Below the pieces are notes generated by a model, which was not told the origin of the DNA, did not search any database, and worked only from the letters and a program-made list of their open reading frames with translations. Both the position numbers and the translations under genes were made by a program. A stretch of 43,334 nt of DNA from Ruminococcaceae bacterium UBA1425. GTDB lineage: Bacteria > Bacillota > Clostridia > Oscillospirales > Acutalibacteraceae. Positions 24,486 to 31,460 of the stretch are shown piece by piece (within the stretch, counting starts at the first letter, position 1; the number at the start of each line of letters is the position of its first letter). The stretch is from the NCBI GenBank assembly GCA_002329365.1, contig DCUB01000032.1:1-43334 (forward strand). The letters run 5' to 3'.

Positions 24486-24836
24486 ATGATAAGAAAAGCA
24501 TGCGAATGCAAATCTGAAACGCGCGAAACCATGAGGGGCGGAAACGGCAGCGTAGACATAACCGACCTTGCATCAAAAGACGAGCTGCTTAATAAGTGCA
24601 GGCTTTTTTCAAGGCTTTCGATGAAGCCCGGCTGCGGCATCGGCTATCACGTCCACGAGAACGAAACGGAGATTTTTATAATCGGGCGCGGCACCGCACT
24701 TTACAACGACGGAGGCACCGAGGTTGAGGTGAAAGAGGGCGACGTAATGATTGCCCCCGTCGGCACCGGTCATGCAATAAAGAACAGTTCAGAAAGCGAA
24801 ACGCTTGAGATAATCGCGCTTATTATTCTTGCCTAA
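24486..24836 (+). CDS. Single-domain cupin protein
   Basis: A 116-residue cupin. The two metal-binding cupin motifs are complete: GYHVHENETEIFIIGRG (about residues 51-67; two His and Glu) and PVGTGHAIKN (about 93-102; third His). It has one beta-barrel domain and is cytoplasmic. GAAAGG (24471-24476) is nine bases before ATG 24486; an in-frame ATG at 24477 directly abuts that site and is less likely. Single-domain cupins of this kind are often sugar or small-molecule binding or isomerising proteins; no substrate can be assigned. Its stop overlaps the converging oxidoreductase stop by 4 bases. Confidence 0.88.
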   Translation: MIRKACECKSETRETMRGGNGSVDITDLASKDELLNKCRLFSRLSMKPGCGIGYHVHENETEIFIIGRGTALYNDGGTEVEVKEGDVMIAPVGTGHAIKNSSESETLEIIALIILA

Positions 24837-25816
24837 TCGACGGGATATCTTACGCCTATCTGCGCCCTAATGGCGTCCATCTGCCCCGCTATAAGCCTGC
24901 TCTGGGCGTGGGTGAGGATGGAGCTTTCTTTTCTTCCCTCGCGCAGGCACTTCGACGCCTCTAATATCTGCTCCTCAAAGCCGTTGCCGATATAGGGGCA
25001 GTCTATCTCCTCCGCGTCCTTGCCGCTTATATGAAGCTCGAGCTTCTGCGGCGCGTAAAAGCGCTTCATGTATATGTGGCCCTTTTCGCCGAAGATGTAG
25101 CCCTCGTTAGGCTTCGGGAGCATAATGGCGGACGAAAGCTCCGCAATCTCTCCGCCAGGATATTTCATCAATACACAGCAGTGCTCGTCCACACCGGTTT
25201 TTCCGACGTTTGCGAGCGCTTTTATTTCAGTCGGGTTCGTCCCCAGGTACCACGACGAGAAGCTGAGGGCGTAGCAGCCGACGTCAAGCAGCGAGCCGCC
25301 GCCCTGCGCCGGGTCGAACACATGGTGGTCAGGTTCGTCGTACATCTCAAAGCAGAAGCTTCCCCGAACGCCGCCGACTTTTCCGAGAACGCCGCTGTTA
25401 ATAATTTCGAGCGCCTTATATGTTCCCGGTACAAGCCTTGCCCACATTGCCTCCATGAAAAACACGTTGTTTTTCTTCGCGCAGTCAATCATCGAATCAA
25501 GCTGCTTCAGATTTATAGCCGCGGGCTTTTCGGTTAATATGGCCTTTCCGCTGTTCATGAATATCATCGCGTTTTGCGCGTGGGTGCCGTGGGGCGTCGC
25601 GATATAGGCTATGTCAATGTCGTCTGATGACGCCATGTCCTCATACGACGCAAACCTCTTTTCTATATCGAACTCGTCCGCAAACGCGTCGGCATTCTTT
25701 TTCGACCTTGAAGCGACCGCGGCAAGCTTTGCACCCTGGGTGTTTTTGCACGCCTCGGCAAAGCGGTGGGCTATGTTGCCCGTTCCCACGATACCCCATC
25801 TGATAATCTTTTCCAT
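24833..25816 (-). CDS. Gfo/Idh/MocA-family oxidoreductase
   Basis: A 327-residue NAD(P)-dependent sugar or polyol dehydrogenase of the Gfo/Idh/MocA family. The N-terminal Rossmann motif is WGIVGTGNIAHRF (residues 6-18), AAVASRSKKNADAFA follows at the second strand, and TEKPAAIN (about 92-99) contains the conserved catalytic-site Lys of the EKP motif. GGGSLLDVGCYALSF (about 166-180) gives the family's substrate-side Asp/Tyr region. AAAGGAG is eight bases before ATG 25816; an upstream in-frame start at 25900 lacks a ribosome site and runs through repeat DNA. It has no operon partner and converges on the cupin gene. Confidence 0.92.
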   Translation of the reverse strand: MEKIIRWGIVGTGNIAHRFAEACKNTQGAKLAAVASRSKKNADAFADEFDIEKRFASYEDMASSDDIDIAYIATPHGTHAQNAMIFMNSGKAILTEKPAAINLKQLDSMIDCAKKNNVFFMEAMWARLVPGTYKALEIINSGVLGKVGGVRGSFCFEMYDEPDHHVFDPAQGGGSLLDVGCYALSFSSWYLGTNPTEIKALANVGKTGVDEHCCVLMKYPGGEIAELSSAIMLPKPNEGYIFGEKGHIYMKRFYAPQKLELHISGKDAEEIDCPYIGNGFEEQILEASKCLREGRKESSILTHAQSRLIAGQMDAIRAQIGVRYPVD

Positions 25817-25873
25817 TGCTTTATCTCCTTTGTTTATATATTGTGAATAATACATACTGTATATATTCATTTG

Positions 25874-25896
25874 TAGGGAACGGTCCTGACCGTTCC
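25874..25896. repeat. Palindromic repeat, GTC/GAC core
   Basis: TAGGGAACGGTC-CT-GACCGTTCC, identical to the copy at 33307. Confidence 0.88.
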
Positions 25897-25923
25897 GCAT
25901 GCTGCCAAAAGCTATATATCATA

Positions 25924-26005
25924 AGATCCTTCGTCGCGTAGCTCCTCAGGATGACATAGGAGACAGGTTATGTCATTGTCATTCTGAGCGAAGCGAAGAA
26001 TCTTT
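25924..26005. repeat. Two-module repeat, modules back to back
   Basis: The right module (AGATCCTTCGTCGCG...CTCAGGATGACA) comes first and the left module (GTCATTCTGAGCGAAGCGAA on) second, so the ends that point outward at 13406 point inward here. An extra GAAGAATCTTTTCGGCG follows. Confidence 0.8.
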
Positions 26006-26133
26006 ACAGGAAAAGTGAAGAATCTTTTCGGCGATTCCTTATCATTTTCGCCCATTTATTGAAAAAAGAGGGTTTGTATCAACTTTAAGTTTCGGAACTA
26101 TCTTGACCGTTTTGTAAATTTTTGCGAAGCTCC

Positions 26134-26158
26134 GGACACGGCGCGCCGTGTCCCTACG
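26134..26158. repeat. Palindromic repeat, GGACACGG type
   Basis: GGACACGGCGCGCCGTGTCC plus CTACG, identical to the copy at 1101. It abuts the GtrA-like stop codon and may form its 3' hairpin. Confidence 0.85.
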
Positions 26159-26758
26159 TCATGTCAATTCCTCTTTTTCCCGCTCCCCGGGGGCGTGATT
26201 GTTTTCTTTCTTTTCTTTCAGCAGGACGAACTTTTCAAGCGGGAACAGGACTATGGTCTGAATTATCCCCGCAGCCATCGCGGCTATTGTCGCGTCCGAC
26301 TTGCCAAGCATACTTCCGAATCCGCCGCCGAGCGAGGCTGCCGCAATGTCAACCCAGTTTGCGACAACACCCTGAAACCATGAATTGAAAACAATCAGCG
26401 TCAGCAAAACTGCAAAGTAAACAGACAGCGACGACTTAAGGTTTGTGTCGGAGTTAAAGGTTTTCTTCCTGTTGATAAAGTAGCCCACGATATTCGCGAT
26501 AAGGTTTGAAAGGAAAAACGCGAGGACATATCCCCAGTTCGTGTTGCCCCTGCCCATCGCCCGCTCGGAAAAGATAACAGCGAAAAAGCCCGTGATTTCG
26601 CCTATTTTTCCGCTCAGCACGATTTTAAAAAGGTTGACGGTCACTATCTGTACCGCAAACGCTATAAGGCTTACCAAAATGAATTTTACAAGCTGCCAGA
26701 ATGTTTTCGCGCCCTCGCTTTTCGGCTCCGCCGCGCCGTTTTTTTCCGGCTTACCCAT
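26159..26758 (-). CDS. GtrA-like small membrane protein
   Basis: A 199-residue protein with four predicted membrane spans and short charged ends, matching the GtrA family (flippases for polyprenyl-linked sugars and teichoic-acid or O-antigen decoration). Diagnostic are the first span FWQLVKFILVSLIAFAVQIV (about residues 20-39) and the GYFINRKKTFNS block (about 92-103), which corresponds to the conserved NRxxTF loop of GtrA. It is longer than the usual 130-150 residues because of an insert after the first span (FAVIFSERAMGRGNTNWGY). GGAGGG precedes the ATG. No glycosyltransferase gene is adjacent. Confidence 0.82.
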   Translation of the reverse strand: MGKPEKNGAAEPKSEGAKTFWQLVKFILVSLIAFAVQIVTVNLFKIVLSGKIGEITGFFAVIFSERAMGRGNTNWGYVLAFFLSNLIANIVGYFINRKKTFNSDTNLKSSLSVYFAVLLTLIVFNSWFQGVVANWVDIAAASLGGGFGSMLGKSDATIAAMAAGIIQTIVLFPLEKFVLLKEKKENNHAPGEREKEELT

Positions 26759-26876
26759 ACAAAACCCTCCGCTATCATAATCCTCAAAAATTTTCCGCCA
26801 CGCGCTGTTTGAACAAAAAGCTACATGCTTATTCTACCAGACAAAAGCAAAAAACGCAACAGCGCCCGAAAATATA

Positions 26877-26904
26877 TTGTGTTATCTTCGGTTTGCTGTA
26901 TAAT
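26877..26904 (+). promoter_or_regulatory. Sigma-A promoter for the first URO-D-family gene
   Basis: TTGTGT (26877-26882), 16 bp, TATAAT (26899-26904), 20 bases before the start codon, so the leader is very short. Confidence 0.7.
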
Positions 26905-26923
26905 ATTGACGTGGGGTGATTTT

Positions 26924-27892
26924 ATGACGTCAAAGGAACTTGTAATAAAAACCATGAAGGGCGACAATCCGGGGCAGACGCCGCTGTACGGCTGGGTTCG
27001 TGAAAACCTTTCGCGTGAGATATCGGAGAGCTTCGGCTCCGTAGAGAATTTTGAGGACCATTACCGTTTTGACCTCGCCCATATTTTCGGCGGCCCGTCT
27101 TTATGGGGCAGGGAGCTTGAAGATGTACGATCTTCCGGCGTTGAGATTACGCCGGAGGTACTGCTCCAGATTCCCATGAAAAGCCCCGACGACATGTCGG
27201 ATTACGACGGCGTTGTAAAAGCCCTTAGGCATCATCACGACAGGGAACGTTTTTGCTATATGCAGACAAACGGTATCTTTGAAGCGGCGAACGGCGCGTT
27301 CGGTATAGAAAACCATCTGCTGTATATGGCGCTTTACCCCGACGAGCTTATGCAGGTTTACGGGCGTATCGCCGACCTGAACATCCGCGCCGCCGGGCAT
27401 TTTATTGAGCTTGGCGTCGACGGCATTCACGTTTCCGACGACTGGGGGGCGCAAAACAGCCTGCTGTTCAGCCGCTCTATGTTTGAGGAGATGATATTCC
27501 CGCATCATCGGCGAATGGTTTCGGCATATAAAAAGCACGGCGTTCTTGTCAGCCTGCACAGCGACGGCTGCATAACGCCGGTGCTCGACCTTATACCGAA
27601 GCTCGGCTATGACTTTATTCATCCGTGGCAGGAAAACGCGGACATGCCCTATTCGCTTTATCTGGACAATTACCGCGATAAGTTCGGCATACTCGGCGGC
27701 GTCTGCGTACAGTCCGCGCTCGGCTTCGGTGACCCCGGACGACTTGAAGCCGAAATCCGCCGAGTGTTTTCCCTGCTTAAAGGAAAACGCTGGGCTTGCT
27801 GCACAACGCATTTTGTTCAAAGCCACTGTTCAATGGAGGAGCTAATTTTTGCCTTTGACCTTATGCGCCGTCTCGCGGATGCCGATAATTAA
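26924..27892 (+). CDS. Uroporphyrinogen decarboxylase (URO-D)-family protein
   Basis: A 322-residue TIM-barrel protein of the URO-D superfamily, the fold shared by HemE and by cobalamin-dependent methyltransferases such as MtaA/CmuA/MtbA. GGGGTGAT is the ribosome site for ATG 26924; an upstream in-frame start at 26825 runs through the promoter and is rejected. The features fit the methyltransferase side: SKELVIKTMKG at the N-terminus, HVSDDWGAQNSLLFS (about residues 168-182), VSLHSDGCITPVLDLI (about 209-224), where His and Cys sit at the usual zinc-site position, and IHPWQENADM. HemE itself is unlikely because no haem genes are near. There is no corrinoid protein or methyltransferase partner beside it. 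Confidence 0.82.
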   Translation: MTSKELVIKTMKGDNPGQTPLYGWVRENLSREISESFGSVENFEDHYRFDLAHIFGGPSLWGRELEDVRSSGVEITPEVLLQIPMKSPDDMSDYDGVVKALRHHHDRERFCYMQTNGIFEAANGAFGIENHLLYMALYPDELMQVYGRIADLNIRAAGHFIELGVDGIHVSDDWGAQNSLLFSRSMFEEMIFPHHRRMVSAYKKHGVLVSLHSDGCITPVLDLIPKLGYDFIHPWQENADMPYSLYLDNYRDKFGILGGVCVQSALGFGDPGRLEAEIRRVFSLLKGKRWACCTTHFVQSHCSMEELIFAFDLMRRLADADN

Positions 27893-28033
27893 ACAGTAAC
27901 GTCTATATCGTTTCAGAGCTACATATAATGCCCCTTGCCGTAATTATGAATAAATGAATTGATTTTTCAAAGAATAAAGTCAGCCGGAAACGCATTCACG
28001 CGTTAATAATATGCTAATAACGGGGGCAAAACA

Positions 28034-28246
28034 ATGAGCAACATGCACGATATAGAGATAACGACACGGGACAAGCTGTTAAGGGCATGGGAAAACTCGA
28101 TGGAGCTTGTAAGGGATTTTGAAAACTACTCAAAGGACATAAAGGACGACAGGCAGGCAGCCGAAGCCTTTAAAAGGTTCGCGGAGGACGAGGGCATGCA
28201 CGCAAACGAACTGAGGCAGATGCTGCACGGGTATCAGGGAAAATAA
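28034..28246 (+). CDS. Small acidic helical protein
   Basis: A 70-residue, charged, all-helical protein. It reads like one helical hairpin: RDKLLRAWENSMELVRDFEN, a short break, then AEAFKRFAEDEGMHANELRQ. The E-D-E-G-M-H-A-x-E-L spacing resembles the ExxH iron-site helix of ferritin-like/rubrerythrin proteins, but one hairpin alone is half such a bundle, so it would have to dimerise. GGGGGC precedes the ATG. No named family recognised. It is separated by 141 bases from the upstream gene and by a shared hairpin from upp. Confidence 0.7.
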   Translation: MSNMHDIEITTRDKLLRAWENSMELVRDFENYSKDIKDDRQAAEAFKRFAEDEGMHANELRQMLHGYQGK

Positions 28247-28274
28247 CAAGCCCCGGCGGTCACGCAGAGGCTTG
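28247..28274. terminator. Shared hairpin between the 70-aa gene and upp
   Basis: CAAGCC (28247-28252) / GGCTTG (28269-28274), followed by TTATTTT on the minus strand and an A/T-rich tract on the plus strand. A modest bidirectional terminator between converging genes. Confidence 0.55.
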
Positions 28275-28281
28275 AAAATTA

Positions 28282-28914
28282 TTATTTCGTTCCGAATATC
28301 CTGTCGCCCGCGTCGCCGAGGCCGGGGACTATATAGCCGTTTTCGTTTAAGTGGTCGTCAAGCGCGGCGCAGTAGATGTCAACGTCGGGATGCGCCGCTT
28401 TCAGCGCCTCAAGTCCTTCGGGAGCGGCTATAAGGCAGAGGAATTTAATGCTTCTGGGGCTGCGGAGCTTAATCTGCGTAATGGCGTCAATCGCGCTGCC
28501 GCCCGTCGCCAGCATGGGGTCTGTTACGAACACATCCCTTTCGCCTATGTCCTTCGGAAGCTTGCAGTAATATTCGACCGGCTTTAAGGTTTTTTCATCG
28601 CGGTAAAGACCGATATGCCCTACCCTCGCGGAGGGTACCAGCTTTAACCCGCCGTCCACCATGCCGAGCCCGGCGCGGAGAATGGGGACGAACGCGAGCT
28701 TTCTGCCCGCGATTATTTTGCAGTGCGCCGTTCCGCAGGGCGTTTCAACGTCTATTTGCGTAAGCGGAAGGTCCCTTGTGGCGTCGTAAATCATCAGCAT
28801 CGAGATTTCGTTTACAAGCTCGCGGAAATCCTTTGTCGGCGTATTTACGTCGCGCAGGATGCTCAGCTTGTGCTGAATCAGCGGGTGGTCCATTATTTTT
28901 ACCGTTCTTTCCAT
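28282..28914 (-). CDS. upp: Uracil phosphoribosyltransferase
   Basis: A 210-residue salvage enzyme making UMP from uracil and PRPP. MDHPLIQHKLSILRD (about residues 8-22), TRDLPL near 46, VPILRAGLGMVDG (about 71-83), the PRPP-binding loop VFVTDPMLATGGSAIDAI (about 121-138) and the C-terminal uracil site GYIVPGLGDAGDRIFGT are all intact. I choose ATG 28914, which gives the family's usual 208-210 residues and is preceded by GAGG; an in-frame ATG at 28938 has no ribosome site. Stand-alone gene with its own promoter. Confidence 0.96.
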   Translation of the reverse strand: MERTVKIMDHPLIQHKLSILRDVNTPTKDFRELVNEISMLMIYDATRDLPLTQIDVETPCGTAHCKIIAGRKLAFVPILRAGLGMVDGGLKLVPSARVGHIGLYRDEKTLKPVEYYCKLPKDIGERDVFVTDPMLATGGSAIDAITQIKLRSPRSIKFLCLIAAPEGLEALKAAHPDVDIYCAALDDHLNENGYIVPGLGDAGDRIFGTK

Positions 28915-28979
28915 AAGTTCCTCATGCCTCTCAGTCATATAAAAGTCTTATCAAAATTATTAAAAATTTCAATCAATTT

Positions 28980-29008
28980 ATTTTAACACCGGATATGACG
29001 TATTTCAA
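28980..29008 (-). promoter_or_regulatory. Sigma-A promoter for upp
   Basis: Minus strand: TTGAAA (29008-29003), 17 bp, TAAAAT (28985-28980), about 65 bases before the start. Confidence 0.7.
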
Positions 29009-29054
29009 CAGGCAAATTTAATAAACGCCAAAATTCCGTGTAAAATCAGAAAAT

Positions 29055-29097
29055 GGGGCCGTGTCAGCTGCCGAAGCCCGGCAAATGACACTGCCCC
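29055..29097 (-). terminator. Terminator for the beta-helix gene
   Basis: A long two-part stem: GGGGC-GTGTCA pairs with TGACAC-GCCCC (one bulged base each side) around an inner TGCCG/CGGCA. On the minus strand it is followed by ATTTTCTGATTTT. It lies 29 bases past the stop. Confidence 0.85.
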
Positions 29098-29125
29098 GTA
29101 TTATTTTAATCGGGGAACGATTTTT

Positions 29126-31321
29126 TTAATACCTTCCCATTTCGCTCAACGGAAGCTGGTAAAAGCCGTCCGTCAGCTCGCCCGCAAACAACGAAACGGT
29201 GTTTACCGTGTAGTCGCCCTTTTTAAAGCCCGGCATTACGGAGTAAACCGTACCGTAATTTACGACAGCGTTATGCTCCACGGTGCTGAAATCGGACACA
29301 AAGGTGTTTATGCTCCCGATGTTCGGCACGGGAGACTTTGCCATTATGATATTGTCGGAAACCTCGCTGAAGGCGGGGTTCGGGCCGAAGTACGGGTTTT
29401 GCTTGTCGCTGAAATCGCCGGATATCCTTGACATCTGCGGATAAGCCGCCTTCCATATGTCCGTCTGCCACGGCGAGCTGTAAAGCGTCGTCCAGAAGCC
29501 GCCGCCCTCACGCGCTCCGCCGAACCAGAAGTTTTCGTCAAGAACGCCTTCAATGACGCGCGCGTCGTAATTGATGCCGCGCCACGAGCCTATTATCACA
29601 TTGTTTTTTACAATGAGGTCCCGACCGCCGCCGAGCATGATGCCGTTGCCCGGAACGTCAAGCAGGAGGTTCCCGTAAATCGTCTGCCCCGACAGCCCGT
29701 CGTCCATATAAATGCCGAACGGCCTGTAATCGCCGGAGCCTAATCTGTAAATGCAGTTGTATCTTATCACGTTCCCGTAAAGAATCCATGTTCCCCCGGC
29801 GTAAATGGCGCCGGCGTCGCCCGACTGAAGCACGACGTCGTGAATCTCGTTGTATTCAATCAGAAGGTTGTTGCCGGAATATGTGATTGCCTGATGCGGC
29901 GAGTTGCACATCTCGTTGTGCGAGCAGACATTGCCCGTGCCCAAAAGCTTGACGCCCGCCTGATATGTGAGGTAAACCTCGGACCAGTCGTGAATATAGT
30001 TGTTGTCCGCCCTGCTGTTTCCCGCAGTCAGCGTTTCGCTGTCGCCGCCGTCAATGTAGATACCGCCGCGCCCGGTGTGGTATATTTCGCATTCCGCAAT
30101 CAGATTGTTGTATCCGTTCGCTATAACGGCGGTGCCTCCGATGTTTTTGACGGTGCAGCGCCTTACCGTGACGTTGTCGGCGTCTATCCTTATACCGTCG
30201 CCGCGTGTGCCCTGAAGCGTAAGGTTTTCAAAGGTGACGTAGTCGGCTCGCGATGTAATCACGTTGTCAAGCGAAACGGTGATGTTTATGCCGCCCTTGC
30301 CTATATCGTCGTCAGGATAGAAATACAGAATGCCCTCGTTCCTGTCGATATAATATTCTGAGGGGCTGTCAAGCTCTTCAAAAACATTGAAGAAGTAGTA
30401 GGGAACATCCTCTCTGATACCGTAACAGCTTGCATATGCGGTTTCGAGAAGATTCCCCCTGACGGACTTTACGGGAGACGAGCCGTCCGCCCAGTCGAAC
30501 CACCAGTAGCCCATAACCCACACGTCATCGAGCGTCGCCCATGAGGCTGTGCGCGACGTTGTCTTTTTGTCCGTTTCAAAGATATCGCCAGCCGGGCTTT
30601 GGTAGCCCCACCAGCCCTGCGGGGCGTTGCTTTCGCCTAAACTGTTGTATATAATTTCACCCGTTCTTACAAACCCGCCCTTGTCGGGATAGCGGGCTAA
30701 AGTCATTCTTTTGTCGTTGAAGAAAAGCTCGCTGTACATCGGACCCGCTTCGCCGTAAAGGGAAGCCGTGTTGAAGCTGCCTATCGAGTGTATTTCCCCT
30801 AAATCCGACACGGACAGACCGCATTCGGCAAGGTCAACCTTCAAAACCTTGTTTCTAACTCCGCTTTTGAGCCTTTTCGCCATTGCTCCGTCGACAGGCA
30901 GAAAGTCGTCGGCTTCAAGGCGAAAGCCGCTGTTAATGACAACCTCGCCGTCGCCGTAGGCGCAGTATTTAACGGGGCAGCTTTCCGTTCCGCTGTCCTC
31001 CTCGGTGAACACAAGCCCGTCGACGCTGTATTCGCCCGCCATAAGGCAAACTGTTATACCGTTGCAATTCGTTTTGTCGAGCGCGCGCACAACGTCCCTT
31101 GCCTTTTCGATAGTCGCAAAGGGATTCTGATAAGAGCCGTCGCCGTCGTCGCTGCCGTCGGGCGAAACGTAATAATCGCCTGACACAGTCAGCGCCGGCG
31201 GCTGCGTATATTCGCTTAAAGCGAGGGGAACGGGGGCGGGCACAAAGAACCACGGCCAGATAACAAGCGCGCAGAAAAACTGCAAAACGGCGATTGCAAA
31301 CGCTGATATTTTCATATGCAT
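29126..31321 (-). CDS. Secreted right-handed beta-helix protein
   Basis: A 731-residue exported protein. GGGAGGTG is six bases before ATG 31321, followed by a signal-like segment MHMKISAFAIAVLQFFCALV and WPWFFVPAPVPLA. The mature start DYYVSPDGSDDGDGSYQNPF (about residues 46-65) then ATIEKARDVVRAL is the DUF1565-like cap found in polysaccharide-active parallel beta-helix proteins. Successive helix coils follow from about 350 (VTVRRCTVKNIGGTAVIANG, YNNLIAECEIYHTGRGGIYI, NNLLIEYNEIHDVVLQSGDA, GNGIMLGGGRDLIVKNNVII). The fold suggests a polysaccharide lyase, esterase or glycan-binding protein; no catalytic set can be assigned by eye. It diverges from an ABC half-transporter across an inverted repeat. 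Confidence 0.85.
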   Translation of the reverse strand: MHMKISAFAIAVLQFFCALVIWPWFFVPAPVPLALSEYTQPPALTVSGDYYVSPDGSDDGDGSYQNPFATIEKARDVVRALDKTNCNGITVCLMAGEYSVDGLVFTEEDSGTESCPVKYCAYGDGEVVINSGFRLEADDFLPVDGAMAKRLKSGVRNKVLKVDLAECGLSVSDLGEIHSIGSFNTASLYGEAGPMYSELFFNDKRMTLARYPDKGGFVRTGEIIYNSLGESNAPQGWWGYQSPAGDIFETDKKTTSRTASWATLDDVWVMGYWWFDWADGSSPVKSVRGNLLETAYASCYGIREDVPYYFFNVFEELDSPSEYYIDRNEGILYFYPDDDIGKGGINITVSLDNVITSRADYVTFENLTLQGTRGDGIRIDADNVTVRRCTVKNIGGTAVIANGYNNLIAECEIYHTGRGGIYIDGGDSETLTAGNSRADNNYIHDWSEVYLTYQAGVKLLGTGNVCSHNEMCNSPHQAITYSGNNLLIEYNEIHDVVLQSGDAGAIYAGGTWILYGNVIRYNCIYRLGSGDYRPFGIYMDDGLSGQTIYGNLLLDVPGNGIMLGGGRDLIVKNNVIIGSWRGINYDARVIEGVLDENFWFGGAREGGGFWTTLYSSPWQTDIWKAAYPQMSRISGDFSDKQNPYFGPNPAFSEVSDNIIMAKSPVPNIGSINTFVSDFSTVEHNAVVNYGTVYSVMPGFKKGDYTVNTVSLFAGELTDGFYQLPLSEMGRY

Positions 31322-31340
31322 ATACAGCACCTCCCGAAAC

Positions 31341-31369
31341 AATATATCATTTTTATGTAATAAAAGCAA
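31341..31369 (-). promoter_or_regulatory. Sigma-A promoter for the beta-helix gene
   Basis: Minus strand: TTGCTT (31369-31364), 17 bp, TATATT (31346-31341), 20 bases before the start codon. Confidence 0.75.
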
Positions 31370-31372
31370 TAC

Positions 31373-31396
31373 AAACCGCACAGTTTTTTGCGGTTT
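31373..31396. promoter_or_regulatory. Candidate operator between divergent promoters
   Basis: An 8 bp inverted repeat AAACCGCA (31373-31380) / TGCGGTTT (31389-31396) with an 8-base spacer. It fills the gap between the two -35 boxes (31364-31369 minus, 31399-31404 plus), so a bound dimer could control both directions. Confidence 0.55.
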
Positions 31397-31398
31397 TA

Positions 31399-31427
31399 TT
31401 GACTTGGTTTTTCTTATGATATATACT
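31399..31427 (+). promoter_or_regulatory. Sigma-A promoter for the ABC half-exporter
   Basis: TTGACT (31399-31404), 17 bp, TATACT (31422-31427), 33 bases before the start codon. Confidence 0.75.
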
Positions 31428-31460
31428 TCGTAATAAGCTGTTTTGAAAGGGATGATTGAC

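Larger units (their letters stand above)
25817..26158. other. Gene-free stretch filled with repeats
   Basis: No gene in 342 bases. It holds palindromes at 25874 and 26134, a two-module element at 25924, and a decayed GGAACT...GACCGTT copy near 26094. An imperfect palindrome around GAATAATACATACTGTATA (25845 on) lies before the oxidoreductase and may be an operator. Confidence 0.65.

Noticed and set aside
26825..26923. N-terminal extension of the first URO-D-family gene
   Set aside because: The extra 33 codons run through a good promoter and carry no conserved sequence; GGGGTGAT fits ATG 26924.
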